Assembly: GCA_016801885.1 (NCBI GenBank) | Contig: JAFBJY010000436.1 | Location: forward strand, 1-64,000 | Length of the DNA stretch: 64,000 bases | Reading direction: 5' to 3' | DNA from: Toxotes chatareus | Taxonomy: Eukaryota; Chordata; Actinopteri; Toxotidae | Shown here: positions 11,676 through 22,760 of the stretch, piece by piece | Numbering within the stretch: position 1 is the first letter of the stretch | Layout of the letters: each line of letters starts with the position of its first letter | Notes under the pieces: generated by a model | The model's database searches: none | What the model was told of the DNA's origin: nothing | Seen by the model: the letters and a program-made list of their open reading frames with translations, nothing else | Translations under genes and position numbers: made by a program

Positions 11676-14462
11676 CTTCACCCTTGACTCTGCTGCCCCT
11701 CTGAAAAAGAAAGTCATTAATCAGAGGAAGCTGGCTCCATGGTATGATTCACAAATACGTACTTTAAAAGCAGATATCACGAAAGCTGGAAAGGAAGTGG
11801 TTATCCACTAATTTCGAGGAATTCCGCCTAGCCTGGAAAGACAGCTTCAGAATGTATAAATAAGCCCTTCACAAGGCAAGAACTGCCTATTATTCATCAT
11901 TAATAGAGGAAAACAAGAACAACCCTAGGTTTCTTTTCAGCACTGTAGCCAGGCTGACAAAGAGTCCTTGCTTTGTTGAACTATGCATTCCTCTAGATAT
12001 TAGAGATAGAATCCATCTTATCCTGCCTACACCTGTTAATGATGTGGGTGTATCAAGAACAGTAACTTTAGAAATGTCTGCCAGTCCTGATTTGTCGTTA
12101 GACAGTTTCTCTCCATAGACCTCGCTTGAGTTGTCTTCAATAGTTTTTAAATCTAAACCATCAACATGTCTTTTGGATCCTATCCCAACCAGACTTCTTA
12201 AAGATGTGTTGCCTTTGATTGGCACTTCCATATTAGACCAGATAAATCTCTCTTTGGTAACAGGATATGTTCTACTGGCTTTTAAGGTTGCAGTTATCAG
12301 ACCTTTACTTAAAAGCCTTCTCTGGACTCTGGCATTTTGGCAAACTATAGACCTATATCCAATCTCCCCTTTACTTCTAAAATTCTGTTGCAACTTAGTT
12401 GTGTGACCATCTTCATAGGAACGGTTTGTTTGAAGTCTTTCAGTCATGATTTAGAGCTCATCATAGCACAGAAACAGCACTTTGAAAGTTCAGACAATGG
12501 ACTCATCTCTATACTTGTCCTTCTAGATCTTAGTGCTGCATTTGATACTATTGATCATAATATCCTATTGGAAAGATTGGAACATGTTATTGGGATTAAA
12601 GGAACAGCACTAGGCTAGTTCAAATCATATCTATCAGATAGATACCAGTTTGTTCATGTTAATGATGTTTCCTCCATTTATACCAGAGTTAGTCATGGAG
12701 TTACACAGGGTTCTGTGCTTGGACCAATATTGTTCACCTTATACATGCTTCCCTAGGCAATATTATCAGGAAGCATGGAATAAATGTCCATTGATATGCG
12801 GATGATACCCAGCTATATTTATCTATGAAGCCAGACTAAACAGATCAGTTAACCACACTTCAGGCATGTCTTAAAGACATAAAGGCCTGGATGACCTGTA
12901 ACTTTCTTCTTCTGAATTCAGACAAAACTGAGGTTATTTTGTTTGGTAATCATATAGTTATTCTGGATAGCATTAATTTGGCCTCCAGTATGACTTTTTT
13001 TTTATTAGGATTTGTCCTTTAACTCACCTATAAAACAAGTCTCTAGGACTGCTTTCTTTCACCTGCGCAATATCAGTAAGATTAGGAACATTCTGTCTCA
13101 GAGTGATGCTGAAAAACTAGTCCATGCATTTGTTACTTCTAGGCTGGACTGCTGTAATTCCCTATTATCAGGATGTCCAGTTACTTGTCCAAAAAGCCTC
13201 CAGCTGATCCAAAATGCTGCAGCGAGGGAACTGACTGGAATTAGAAAGAGAGATCATATTACTCCTGTACTAACTTCTCTTCATTGGCTTTCTGTAAAAT
13301 CCAGAATTGATTTTAAAATCCTTCTCCTTACATATAAGGCACTCAATGGCCAGGCTCCTTCATATCTCAAAGAGCTGATAATACCATATTATCCCAACAG
13401 ATCGCTTCATTACCAGAATGCAGGTTTGCTTATGGTTCCCACAAATCTCTAAAAGTAGAATGGGAGGCTGAGCCTTAAGCTATCAGGCCCCTCTCCTGTG
13501 GAACCAACTGCCAGTTTGGGTTGGGAAGCAGACACCCTCTCTAATTTTAAAATTAAGCTTATAAGCTTTGTTGAAAAAAAGGTTTTAAGCTTATGACTAA
13601 ACCTATAGATAGTCACAATTATTTCTATAGACACTGTTACGGTTAAGGATATAGCACTTAGTAGGGGTGGCTCAGGCAACTGAACCATCCCTTAGTTATG
13701 CTGCTATAGGCCTAGGCTGCTGGGGACTTCCCATGATCCTCTGGCGCACTTCTTCTTTTCTCACTTTCTCTCCTCAGACCCACTCTCACATGTATTAGCC
13801 TTTATTCCATGCCATTAACGCAGTGTCTTCTCTGTCCCGTAGTTCTGTGCTTCTTTCTCTCTGGTCTCTCTTCCTCTTTACCTTTCTGCAGGTATCTCTA
13901 GCTCCAGAGCTGCATGTTCTCTGTCTGTGATCCTGGCTCCACCGACCTGCTGCTGTTTATTGTCTACAATGATCCATTTCTAACACGTTTAATGTTCCAC
14001 ATTGCTACAGATACATTTTGGAATAATATTCTATGGAGACTGTAATGTAAATATTTATGACAGCTTTTTGCTTCTGTGCTCTGTCTCCTATCATAACTGT
14101 AATCTGCTGAGCACAGATTATCCACTAACTGTTCACTAACTGTAATCTAAATGCTGGCCCTCTAAGATTGTCCATTGCCAACCCTGTTTGTATTATGCTG
14201 CATGTCCTTCTCCTCCTCTCCTCCATTCCAAGCTGTCCCATCTTCCTCCTTTTACTCCTTTCACCCAGCCCGGCCATCAGCAGGAGGGTCCCCCATATGA
14301 GCCGGGTTCTGCTGAAGGTTTCTTCCTGTTAAAAGGGAATTTTTCCTTGCCACTGTCACCTTAAGTGCTTGCTCTGGGGTCAGGCTCTGGGTCTCTGTAA
14401 AGCGCTTTGAGACAATTTTGATTGTGGAAGGCACTATATAAATAAAACTGAATTGAATTGAA
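11676..14462 (+). mobile_element. Second L2 LINE, plus strand, 5' truncated
   Basis: Begins in the endonuclease-RT linker (KKKVINQRKLAPWYDSQI), continues through [33 protein letters not shown] and [17 protein letters not shown], and ends in the C-terminal block ARELTGIRKRDHITPVLTSL (13012-13452). The 3' UTR ends with AATAAAACTGAATTGAATTG. It sits head-on in the minus-strand L2: flanking L2 sequence is CTTCACAT at the left and ACATCTCAC at the right, with ACAT as a possible short TSD. Stops and frameshifts make it inactive. Confidence 0.85.
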
Positions 14463-15122
14463 AACATCTCACAAAATGGAGCTGCCAATAACCAGAGTTT
14501 TTCCTCAGCGGGTGTGTTACTGATTGGGAAAATCTGTTTGAAATGTGAAGTGGTTGCTGATGAATCACGGGCCGTTGTTTCAGGCTATGTTTCCTTTGGC
14601 TGCCACCCAGCCACCTTGGCTTCCCTGCTGCTCAGGAGCTGCAGCAGAACAGCTAACAGGAGCTAAAGTAGGACAGCTATCTAAAGCTACTTTAGACTGG
14701 TCCGCACCAACTACAGAGGACTGACTAGGTAGTGCAGCTACGGGGTGGTTTTCTATGGTTTGGAGCCGAGCCTCTACCTTCTCCTGCCTGCGCCTCCAAT
14801 ACTACAAAAATGCTGCATTTATTACACATACCATTATCGCTAAAGGAAGCAGAGGAGTAACTAAATATCTCACACACCAAGCAGGAAAGAGGAGAGACAG
14901 CAGGAGAGAAAGAAGCCATTATTAACAGCTAAGCTAGCGGACCAGAGAAAGAGCAATTACAGTATAGTGTTAAAGCCTGAGGGACCCGTGCACAACAGAT
15001 GTTTAACTAAAGCGATGTATGTGTGCAAGAATTCAGATTGACCACAGAACACAGCAAGGTTAATGTTGATTGATAAGCTAGGATAAGACTCTTAACACCA
15101 CAGTGCAGAAGCAGCAAACAGG

Positions 15123-15317
15123 AAGTGACACAATACAAAGCATAAATGATAAACCTATTTGTGTATCTCAACCAGAGTTCATATATGTGAAATCCACAGA
15201 ATATGAAGCTGAATTAGAGCAACATATACTGAAAAACTCAAAGATTGTATACACTGTGAAATCATTAGATATGGGCCTCTCTAAAGTCATTTAAAAAAAA
15301 CTGGAACTTCATCTGAC
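15123..15317. other. NLR intron sequence
   Basis: Non-coding stretch between the L2 5' end and the LRR exon. A diverged version of it recurs at 17530-17660 (shared TTTGTGTATCTCA, GAGTTCATATATGT and ATTAGATATGGGCCTCT). That points to an older duplication of the intron-plus-LRR-exon module before the 6.8-kb event. The short plus-strand ORF here is not conserved as protein and is not called. Confidence 0.5.
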
Positions 15318-15492
15318 CTGAGAGTCTCCAGGGTACAGTGTGGGCTTTCCAGTCCAGCAGACAGCAGCTTCACCCCTGAATCCATGCAGCTTGTTGTTAC
15401 TTAGGTCCAGGTGTCTCAGACTAGAGGACTGGGAGCTGAGAACTGAGGACAGAGCTTCACAGCTTCTCTCTGAGAGGTTACAGCTGCTCAGT
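15318..15492 (-). pseudogene. NLR leucine-rich-repeat exon, copy 1 (frameshifted)
   Basis: Minus-strand exon bounded by an acceptor CTCTTCAG (15493-15500) and a donor GTCAGATG (from 15317 down). The product contains [18 protein letters not shown], then [11 protein letters not shown], the ribonuclease-inhibitor-type LRR of fish NLR-C receptors, which builds the ligand-sensing solenoid. The length is 175 bp, while the two sister exons (25430-25603 and 33482-33655) are 174 bp. One extra base at about 15385 (CCATGCAG against CCTGCAG) shifts the frame. It lies in the orientation of the NACHT gene at 35-43 kb and may be its distant 3' exon. Confidence 0.8.
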
Positions 15493-16029
15493 CTGAAGAG
15501 GAAACAATGAAGAAAAAGTCAAATAACATTTGTGTTGAAAGGACAATCAAAGGAACAAAACTCTCAGTTTGCTCTGCAGCTCACAGCAAACTAACAGACC
15601 TGCATTTGAAAACTGGGCCAAACATCAAACGCAGATTTGTTGAGTGAAGCAGAAATATCAGCTCTTTATCCACATGCTAACCAATGAGGAGTTTCTACAT
15701 TGATGATCATCTTTCATTGGCTCTGATTCAAATCCTTTGTGTTTTATTCTCAACAAGTTGGAGACATGACAGTTAAATATGACACAATCTGTAATAAACA
15801 GACATGTACAGTCAAGGCCATAAGTATTTGGACAGTTAGACATGTTATGTTCTTCAGGCTCTCAGCACATTCACTTTAAAATATAATAATGGATACTACA
15901 GTCAATGACTGCAAAGGATTTTACACTAAATATTAAATCTGATGAGTTTGTTTCACTTCATGTGTATTTGTCCAGTTACTTTGGAACCACTAAAAGGGCT
16001 GAATCTCCCACACAGTTCTTTCTATATTA
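15493..16029. other. NLR intron with Tc1-type terminal sequence
   Basis: Intronic sequence repeated at 25604-26140 and 33656-34180. Near 15808-15840 it holds GTCAAGGCCATAAGTATTTG, which resembles the terminal repeat of fish Tc1-type MITEs. The opposite end could not be placed with confidence. Confidence 0.5.
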
Positions 16030-16395
16030 TTTTTAATGGTAAAATCACGATCACGATTTTATCACAGTTCATTTCTACAGTGAAGTTAATTTAGAACCAA
16101 ACTATTCTCTATGTAAAAACTTAGCCCTAAAGACAAAAAAGTCACCTCTTTCCACCGTTTGCTACTTCTCTCATATGGCATGCTTTTATCAATATCTTTA
16201 GCCATTACCACTGGCTGATGTGTGGTTGGCCTCGCTGCTTGGCTCTCACCAAATTGTTTCGGATGCTGCCTCTTCAGGTGGTTAAAGAGGTTTGTTGTGT
16301 TGCCATCCGAAGCTCGAACCTTCTCGGTGCAAACTTTGCAAATGACAGTTGTTTGCGCTTTGTCGTTTGGAGAAAACCCAAACCAGTTCCATACG

Positions 16396-16934
16396 CAGTG
16401 TTGGGGAGTAACGGAATACATGTAACAGCGTTAACTGTAACTGTATTCCATTTGTTACAGTTTAAATATGTCTGTGAATGTTCTCATTCATCCAGGTCAT
16501 AGTTCTTTCTTAGAAAATTGAATCGAAGGCAACTGGACATACGTTTGTCTGGGAAGGCGTTTACCTCTTATCCAAGGGCTTCATCAGTTCGTACGTATCG
16601 GTCTATCTAGTCCGCACTAGTCAGTTGCCTTCGATTCAATTTTCTAAGAAAGTACAGTTTAAATAGTGTTCAGAATACAGTTACATTGTTGAAATCAATG
16701 TATTACTTGACGATACTTCTCTGTTTCACAAGTTTATATTTATTTTCTAAATGAACGAAGGCAACCCGATGCATTTCCAAGAAGCCCCAACTCCAAACAA
16801 ACGTAATAAACAAGCTATTTGCCTGATCACTCAGTCAGAATGGAGTCGCAGCTGGCAGAACAGAGCTGGGACAGGAATGCATTGGCCAAGACAGAAGCGG
16901 TGCATTACATGTATTCTGTTACTCCCCAACACTG
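16396..16934. mobile_element. hAT MITE inserted in the BED exon, copy 1
   Basis: Ends are CAGTGTTGGGGAGTAACG and its inverted counterpart GTTACTCCCCAACACTG. Flanking 8-bp duplications TCCATACG (16388-16395) and TCCATACA (16935-16942) differ by one base. A 185-bp Penelope-like fragment lies inside it. The identical arrangement is at 26506-27046. Confidence 0.9.
16469..16653 (-). mobile_element. Penelope-like fragment, degenerate hammerhead (copy 1)
   Basis: Flanked by perfect 12-bp duplications ACAGTTTAAATA (16457-16468 and 16654-16665). A 30-bp perfect inverted repeat (16506-16535 against 16621-16650, core AAAATTGAATCGAAGGCAAC) brackets the middle. The minus strand resembles the hammerhead region seen intact in copy 2, but here the GAAAC core and the GUC cleavage triplet are altered (TAAAC and GCC). 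The inverted terminal arrangement and hammerhead are features reported for Penelope-like elements. Confidence 0.7.
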
Positions 16935-17247
16935 TCCATACAACTGAAGTGGAGTTCTTTTGGGGACCAACTCCAAGCTTTCACTTTCGTTGTCGGCCAT
17001 GGCTACCCACTACACCTCAAAAAATATGCACTGCTCGTTTCGCCATGATTGGTTGGTCATGTTCACGCCAAGCTGGCTGTTAGTTGCCCAAGGAAAAAAA
17101 AAATTCTCATGCGTCTGTCAGCGCAAATATAGAGCTGCAATTAATAGAATGTGCCCTATAGACGATAATTAGATCTCTCCTCTGGCAGATCGTCAACACT
17201 TTCTAATCCTTCACGATCTAATATCGTCATATCACACACCCCTAGTA

Positions 17248-17659
17248 TTATGGCATACTGATTACAGGTATAAAGAGTAACACTACAGAACACATTGTGA
17301 ACTGTATGTCTTGACTTGATTCACAAGACCCGGTCTGAGTTTTTCCCTCTGCAGTATTAGACCCTCACATTGTTTTCACAATAGAAATGTAATATATTTT
17401 GTTACAGTTCTCATTACTTAGTATTAAGTTGAAATCTTGGTTTCATAGTGAAATAAAAGGTCACTGAAATTTTCTGTCATAGGTTTCACTGATGTCATTA
17501 ACACTCACAAGTAATCATCTAAAGCACTTTATAACAAAGCACAAGTGAGTTTGTGTATCTCAGTCAGAGTTCATATATGTTAAGCTGGATAAAAACAAAA
17601 TACACTGAAAAACTCAAAGATTGAATAAACTGTGAAAATCATTAGATATGGGCCTCTTG
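17248..17659. other. NLR intron remnant
   Basis: Non-coding AT-rich sequence. Its last 130 bp match, with divergence, the intron at 15150-15290. I see no gene. Confidence 0.5.
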
Positions 17660-18010
17660 ATCATAGGTTAAGGCAGAAGGATCGTCTCGTCCGGGGCTGC
17701 TAAGCGTCCATGCTTGCAGCCGCCATCTTGCATGTCCACTTGGTACTCCAGCTGCAGTATGGCGGACAGGAAAGCCTTACAGAGAATAGTCAGGGGGCAG
17801 AGACGATTATTGAGTTTCTCTCCCTCTGTCCAAGATCTCTTCCAGAGCCGCTGCAGGAGCAGGGCCCTGTGCATAGTTAAGGACTCCCACACCCTCTCCA
17901 CAGATTTTTGAACTGTTGCCTTGGGCAAAAGATACGGAGCATAAAAGGCAGAACCTCCAGACTCATCAACAGCTTCCTACCACAAGCTGTTAGATTACTG
18001 AACAGCTGAA
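17660..18010 (+). mobile_element. Rex1/Babar-like LINE C-terminal fragment, copy 1
   Basis: Plus-strand frames read WYSSCSMADRKALQRIVRGQ, then SVQDLFQSRCRSRALCIVKD, and a kinked version of ELLPSGKRYRSIK and LPQAVRLLNS. That is the conserved C-terminal tail of Rex-type LINE polyproteins. Small indels make this copy worse than the one at 27760-28125. It is 5' truncated. Confidence 0.75.
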
Positions 18011-18043
18011 TCAACCAAAGTCATATCCAGCAAGAACGCTTAA

Positions 18044-18533
18044 CCCTGTTAAACCGACGGGAGGCGCCCGGCGATCTCTTTTGCATATCAATTTTCAAAT
18101 GCCGGTAAAACTGCAACCACATAAGATAGAGCAATAATTCTTTTTGCATATTAAACCGGAGGAGTAACACTTACATATCAAACTTTAAACATGTCTCAGA
18201 GAGCTGTTCTCTTCCACGAGTGGGTGTGCAGAAAATCAGTAAAAAGTCGCAAAAATCCATAAACAACGCACACAATAAAACTAGTATAATCCAGATAGCG
18301 GGTGTTCGTTTTGTTTTTGTCTTAGTTTATAAATTTGAGTGTATCTCAAAGACTAGCCAGTGAATACACTCAAATTTAGTGTGGTTTAAAGTTATTTTGT
18401 GCAACTTTTTTATATTTCCAATTTTGAGGATACAGCTAAGACATCTCTGTATTTAGAAAATATGTGGCACCACAGCAGGTAAAAATGTAAAATATGTTCT
18501 GGAGGATTTGGTTCTATGGCAGGTTTAAAAGGG
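18044..18533. mobile_element. TTAA-flanked MITE (piggyBac-like), copy 1
   Basis: A 490-bp block bounded by TTAA at 18040-18043 and 18534-18537. Inverted ends are CCCTGTTAAACC and the complement of CCCTTTTAAACC. It interrupts the 3' UTR of the Rex-type LINE fragment. No ORF. TTAA target sites with CCC ends are typical of piggyBac-derived MITEs. Confidence 0.8.
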
Positions 18534-18539
18534 TTAAAT

Positions 18540-19435
18540 GGGTGTTTTACTGGTCACTTTTAGTGCCACTTTATTGACAGTTGCTTCTATGGACATCACT
18601 GGACAATTTTACATGTAGCCAAGTAGAAAATATGAATGCATATTTGTTTCTGATAAATAAGTTAACAATAAATAGGTTAAAAAAAGTGTAGTTTAAAACA
18701 GGAATTAAAATGTGTTAAAATGGTTAATTTCATAAGGAGTTTAAAATGCTTCAATGTGTTTTATTAATTTATTTTGTTAAAAATGTAAAATCTGTTTATT
18801 TTATCTTATATCTTCTAGAGAAATGTACCTGGTCACATAGTGTAGTGAGTGTGGATTGGCTCACAGGACGTGCATGCAGTGATCGTGTGTCTGTGAGAAA
18901 AAAACTAATGAGACCGCTGGAGGAGCAGTTTTAAATCGATGCAGAGTTTTCCGAGAAGAGAGCCGAGGTTTGTGGACTAGAATGTGTTAGGATTATCTGC
19001 AAGATAATCTGCCGGAAGACCAGTCTTTTAACAGAACTTTAGTTAAAAGTTTTGAATGTTTGAGGACATAATTAGCTGCTCGTTAACACAGCGAGTAGAG
19101 GGAAACATGGCGGATGCGGCGCTGCTGCAAGCTAACGCAACTGGATTTAGTAGCCTCGTTTGGACTGTGTGACCCTTCGTTGGATTGTTTTCGGTCTGGA
19201 AATGAGAGACAACAACCAGATAGCGCTCTGAGCTAGCCAGGAATGCTCAGAGTTCCTCTGGCCATGCTGGAATAAGACTGGACGCTCGACTTTACCTCCC
19301 TGCTCTGCTGGTTCCTGAATCTCATGGAGAGTACTACCTGGATACACTTCTCTGTGGACCACGTTGCTCTGGAAAGGTACTGCTTTGATCTTTATTTTTT
19401 TTTGCTCATTGTGAGTGAGGCGACCGCTGTGTTTT
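18540..19435 (+). other. Rex-type 3' flank and CpG-containing 5'-UTR-like block
   Basis: 18540-18830 is AT-rich and looks like LINE 3' UTR. 18830-19435 is CpG-richer, with ATGGCGGATGCGG near 19107 and a GGAAAGGTACTG donor-like site near 19375. It resembles the 5' part of a retroposon. In the second repeat it continues (29557-30064) into a retroposon-type tail. No protein was recognised on either strand. Confidence 0.4.
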
Positions 19436-22400
19436 TGCTCGCGTCGCTCTCGAATGCCGTTTTTTGTTGTTTTTAGCGTGCTTTTTTAATTTTCTGTACT
19501 GCACAGATGCCATGCAGGGTTTGCATACAACAGACAGGCATTACTTGACATTGCAAACTTCGCACAGTTTCGAGTTTAAGCGGTTTATACCACCAGATCT
19601 GCAACTCATTGTGCGACCCCATGACCACCACCACCACCACCAAGGCCCGGCGCGCCCGCCTCTTGTGAGCTAGCTGACCCGAGGAGAGTGCTACGGAGGC
19701 GGCGCCGCCAAGAGAGGCAAGAGGGAGGGCTCCACGCTAGACTGAAAGCCGAGCAACCCGACCACCGCTACCCAGCCTCCTGCTAGCTAACGTGTGGTCT
19801 CTGGAGAACAAACTGGACGAGCTAAGAGCCAGGACTACAGCACAGCGGGAAATAAGAGAATGCTGCGCTCTGATTTTCACGAAACCTGGCTTTCAGAAAA
19901 CGTCCCAGATTCCGCTGTTCAGCTACAGACTCACTCCATTCACCGAGGAGACCGGACAGCAGCCTCCGGTAAAGGCGAAAGGGGCGCGTGTGTGTTTATC
20001 AACAACACGTGGTGTGAAGATGTACGGACTGTTCACGGCACTGTTAGCCTGATGTGGAGTTTTGATGCTTAAGTGCCGTCCCTACTATCTACCAAGGAGT
20101 TTACATCTGTGTTTTTGGCGCGATCTACATTCCTCCGAGAGCCAACTCTGTGGCGGCACTCGGCAAGCTCCACGACGTCATCAGCGCACTGGAGGCGGCT
20201 CACCCTGGCAGCTGTCTTTATTGCTGCAGGCGACTTTAATCAGTGCAACTTACGGACTGTATTTCCCAAATACCACCAGCATATAGACATTCCCACCCGT
20301 GACAAGAACACTTTGGATCATGTTTACACCAACATAAAGGGTGCATACAGGGCGCACCCGCCCCCGCCGGACACTCGGACCACATCTCTTTGTTCCTGTA
20401 CCCGGCCTACAGACAAAGACTCAAACAATCAAATCCAGTCACCAAACAGGTTCAGATCTGGACACCTGAGACTGAGGGCACATTGCAGGACTGTTTTACT
20501 GCTACAGACTGGGATGTGTTCAAAGCTGCAGCCACTCTGGAGGACTCTTCTGTCAGTGTACAGGATTATGCTGACTATGTGACTGGGTACATTAGCACTT
20601 GTGTGGAGAACATCGTGCCCACCATCCAAGTCAGGAAGTTTCCTAACCAGAAGCCCTGGATAAACAGTCAGGTGCGTCACATGCTGCGTGCTCGCTCCAC
20701 TGCATTTACATCTGGCAATGAGGCTGAGTACAAAGCTGCAAAGTACGGACTGAGAAAGGCCATCACAGCTGCCAAGAGGCAGTACAGAGAAAGCTGGATG
20801 GCTTCTATTCCACTGCCGACTCTGGGCGCATGTGGCAGGGCTTGCAGCACATCACGGACTACAGAAGCAGCACCAGTACCATCAGTGCCACAGACAGCCT
20901 GCCTGATGACCTCAATACATTCTACACCCGCTTTGAGACCTCCACCGCCCACACAGAGAGGGCCCACAGACTCTCAGACCACTACACCCCCTCACCCCCA
21001 CCAGTCGTCTCATCAGCCCAGGTACACAAAGCCCTGAGGAGGATCAACCCCGCCATGGCGGCAGGACCAGACAACATTCCTGGGCCAGAGCCCTCAGAGC
21101 ATGTGCCAGCAGGCTGACAGGCGTTCTCACCTCCATATTCAACCTCTCCCTCAGCCAGAGAACTGTTCCCTCCTGCTTCAAGACCACTACCATTGTCCCC
21201 CTCCCCAGAAGAGCCCCCCCCACCTGCCTGAATGACTACAGGCCAGTAGCACTCCTCTCAATCATTATGAAGTGCTTTGAGAGAGTGGTACTGCCCCACA
21301 TTCAGAGCAGCATCCCGGCCACACTGGACCCCCTGCAGTACGCCTACCGGTCCAACAGGTCCACCTCAGATGCTATCGCCGCAGCACTGCACATCTCCCT
21401 CTCACACCTGGAGAATAAGGACTCCTACATCAGGATGCTCTTTATTGACTACAGTTCTGCATTCAACACGGTCATTCCCCACAAGCTCACACACAAACTG
21501 TTCTCCCTTGGACTACACCCCTTCATCTGTGACTGGCTCCTGGACTTTCTGACTGGCAGGCCTCAGTCTGTCAGAATAGGGAACAAGACTTCAGCCAGCA
21601 TCATCACAAACATCGGCACACCACAGGGCTGTGTCCTCAGTCCCATCCTCTACACCCTGTTCACCCACGACTGTGTGGCCTCTCACAAGGACAACATCAT
21701 CCTGAAGTTTGCAGACGACACCGCCGTGATAGGGCGCATCACTGGCGGGAGCAGGGCAGCCTACAGGAGGGAGGTGGCCACTCTGGTGACATGGTGTGAG
21801 GACAACAACCTCACCCTCAACACAGACAAGACCAAGGAGATGATAGTGGACATGAGGAAGGAGAGGCCCTCATCAGCCACTACTTATCCGGGGTCTGGAA
21901 GTGGAGAGGTGAGCAGCTTTAAATACTTGGGGGTCCACCTCAGCCACGACCTCACCTGGACACTCAACACCACACAGCTGGTGAAGAAAGCTCAGCAGCG
22001 GCTGTACTTCCTGAGGAGGCTGAGGAAGTTTGGCATGTCACCAAAGATCCTCAGGAACTTCTACAGCTGCGTTGTTGAGTCCATCTTGACCAGCTGCATC
22101 ACTGTGTGTGCAGCAGCTCCACTGCCATGGACCGCATAGCGCCTGCAGAGAGTGGTGAAGACTGCGTCTAAGATCACCAGGACTCCTCTGCCCTCTCTGC
22201 AGAGCATCTACCAGCGCAGAGTCCACAGGAGAGCTGCCTCCATCATCAAGGACCCCACCCACCCACAACAAGGTCTGTTCACTCTCCTCCCTTCAGGCCG
22301 GAGGTACAGGAGTGTGAAGTGCAGGACCACCAGACTTAAAAACTCTTTCTTCCGTCTGCCATCAGACTCCTCAACAGCTGACAGGAGTCTGTAACAACAG

Positions 22401-22760
22401 GCTGCAACTTTTGCTTTTGCACATACTGACTGTTATTATTTATTACTGTTCTGCACCTTAATAACTGCACACATACCGCACTGTTCACATAACAGTTCTT
22501 TTGCACAGTCTTCACTTCACTCTCAGCTGAATTTGCACAACAGCTGATTTGTATATATCAGTACAGTTTATATTTTATGTAACTTTTTTTTTCACTTATG
22601 CTCTTGTTAATATTTTGTAAATACTATTATTTATCTATTTTATTTTACTTACAACATTTAGTATGGCACTCTGGGTGAAGAGCAAAGTAAAATTTCATTG
22701 TACAGGAAACCTGTTTCCTTACTGTGCAAATGACAATAAACCCTTTGAATCTTGAATCTT
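19436..22760 (+). mobile_element. Rex1/Babar-like LINE 1, nearly full length
   Basis: Starts about 35 bp inside the 5' end defined by the second copy (30127) and ends with the repeated tail TTGAATCTTGAATCTT. Frameshifted translation gives an endonuclease (VRSLENKLDELRARTTAQRE ... TWLSENVPDS ... AAGDFNQCNL), the linker KFPNQKPWINSQVRHML, the reverse transcriptase (21267-22139) and the C-terminal tail to 22390. It is flanked on both sides by the 6.8-kb direct repeat. Relative to the LINE at 30127 it has roughly 1% substitutions by eye, plus indels. Confidence 0.85.
21267..22139 (+). pseudogene. Rex-type LINE reverse transcriptase segment
   Basis: A 290-residue open stretch with the palm motifs in order: [18 protein letters not shown] (motif A, about residues 57-75), [16 protein letters not shown] (motif B, about 118-133), [11 protein letters not shown] (catalytic FADD, about 147-157) and [13 protein letters not shown] (about 220-232). 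The enzyme copies LINE RNA at a nicked target. The frame is lost before the C-terminus (22140 onwards in another frame), and the upstream endonuclease is out of frame, so the element as sequenced is not intact. Confidence 0.85.

Larger units (their letters stand above)
4163..15122 (-). mobile_element. Long L2-type LINE split by nested insertions
   Basis: One minus-strand L2 can be reassembled from segments 15122-14463, 11675-10371, 6893-5986, 5122-4646, 4598-4519 and 4322-4163. Read 5' to 3' it gives a 5' UTR; an ORF1 N-terminus with CNKCSIF followed by a coiled stretch; an esterase-like block ([18 protein letters not shown] ... RRDGIYPT) at 11471-11172; an endonuclease start (LLNFRSLLSKS, LFCLTETWLQ) at about 11050-10880; the endonuclease-RT linker at 6942-6345; and the reverse transcriptase at 5153-4163. 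The 3' UTR is missing. Each break coincides with another transposon, so these segments were once contiguous. The element is dead. Confidence 0.8.
16146..17000 (-). pseudogene. BED zinc-finger hAT transposase first exon, split by a MITE
   Basis: Start codon at 17000 gives MADNESESLELVPKRTPLQL up to 16942. After the MITE the frame resumes at 16395 with NWFGFSPND, then VICKVCTEKVRASDG, NTTNLFNHLKRQHPKQF. The Cys-x2-Cys ... His-x4-His spacing is that of a BED DNA-binding finger (ZBED1/hAT transposases). The exon ends at 16146 at a good donor (GTGACTT). No downstream dimerisation domain is present. The MITE insertion breaks the exon, so it is not functional here. Confidence 0.8.
16030..17247 (-). 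mobile_element. hAT element with BED-finger exon, copy 1
   Basis: The minus-strand 5' end reads TAGGGGTGTGTGATATGACG (ending at 17247), a hAT-style terminus. Within it lies a first coding exon with a BED zinc finger (16146-17000), interrupted by another hAT MITE. The 3' side has lost the rest of the transposase and its end is uncertain. Possible target duplications around TATTAT flank it. It sits in the NLR intron. Confidence 0.6.
12649..19435 (+). repeat. 6.8-kb direct repeat, copy A
   Basis: Almost identical, element for element, to 22761-29556. Differences seen by eye are mostly one-base length changes in homopolymers with few substitutions. The segment starts abruptly inside the plus-strand L2 (TTTGTTCATG) and ends at GTGTTTT directly before the LINE at 19436. 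It contains the L2 3' half, L2 5' end, an LRR exon, a BED-hAT with MITE and Penelope pieces, a Rex C-terminal fragment, a TTAA MITE and a GC-rich block. Confidence 0.9.

Noticed and set aside
15103..15294. 63-codon plus-strand ORF, identical in both repeats
   Set aside because: Identity follows from the recent duplication. It spans L2 5' UTR and intron and has no domain.
20677..20967. Minus-strand ORFs opposite the LINE endonuclease-RT linker (also 31059-31754)
   Set aside because: They are antisense shadows of the conserved plus-strand LINE coding frame.
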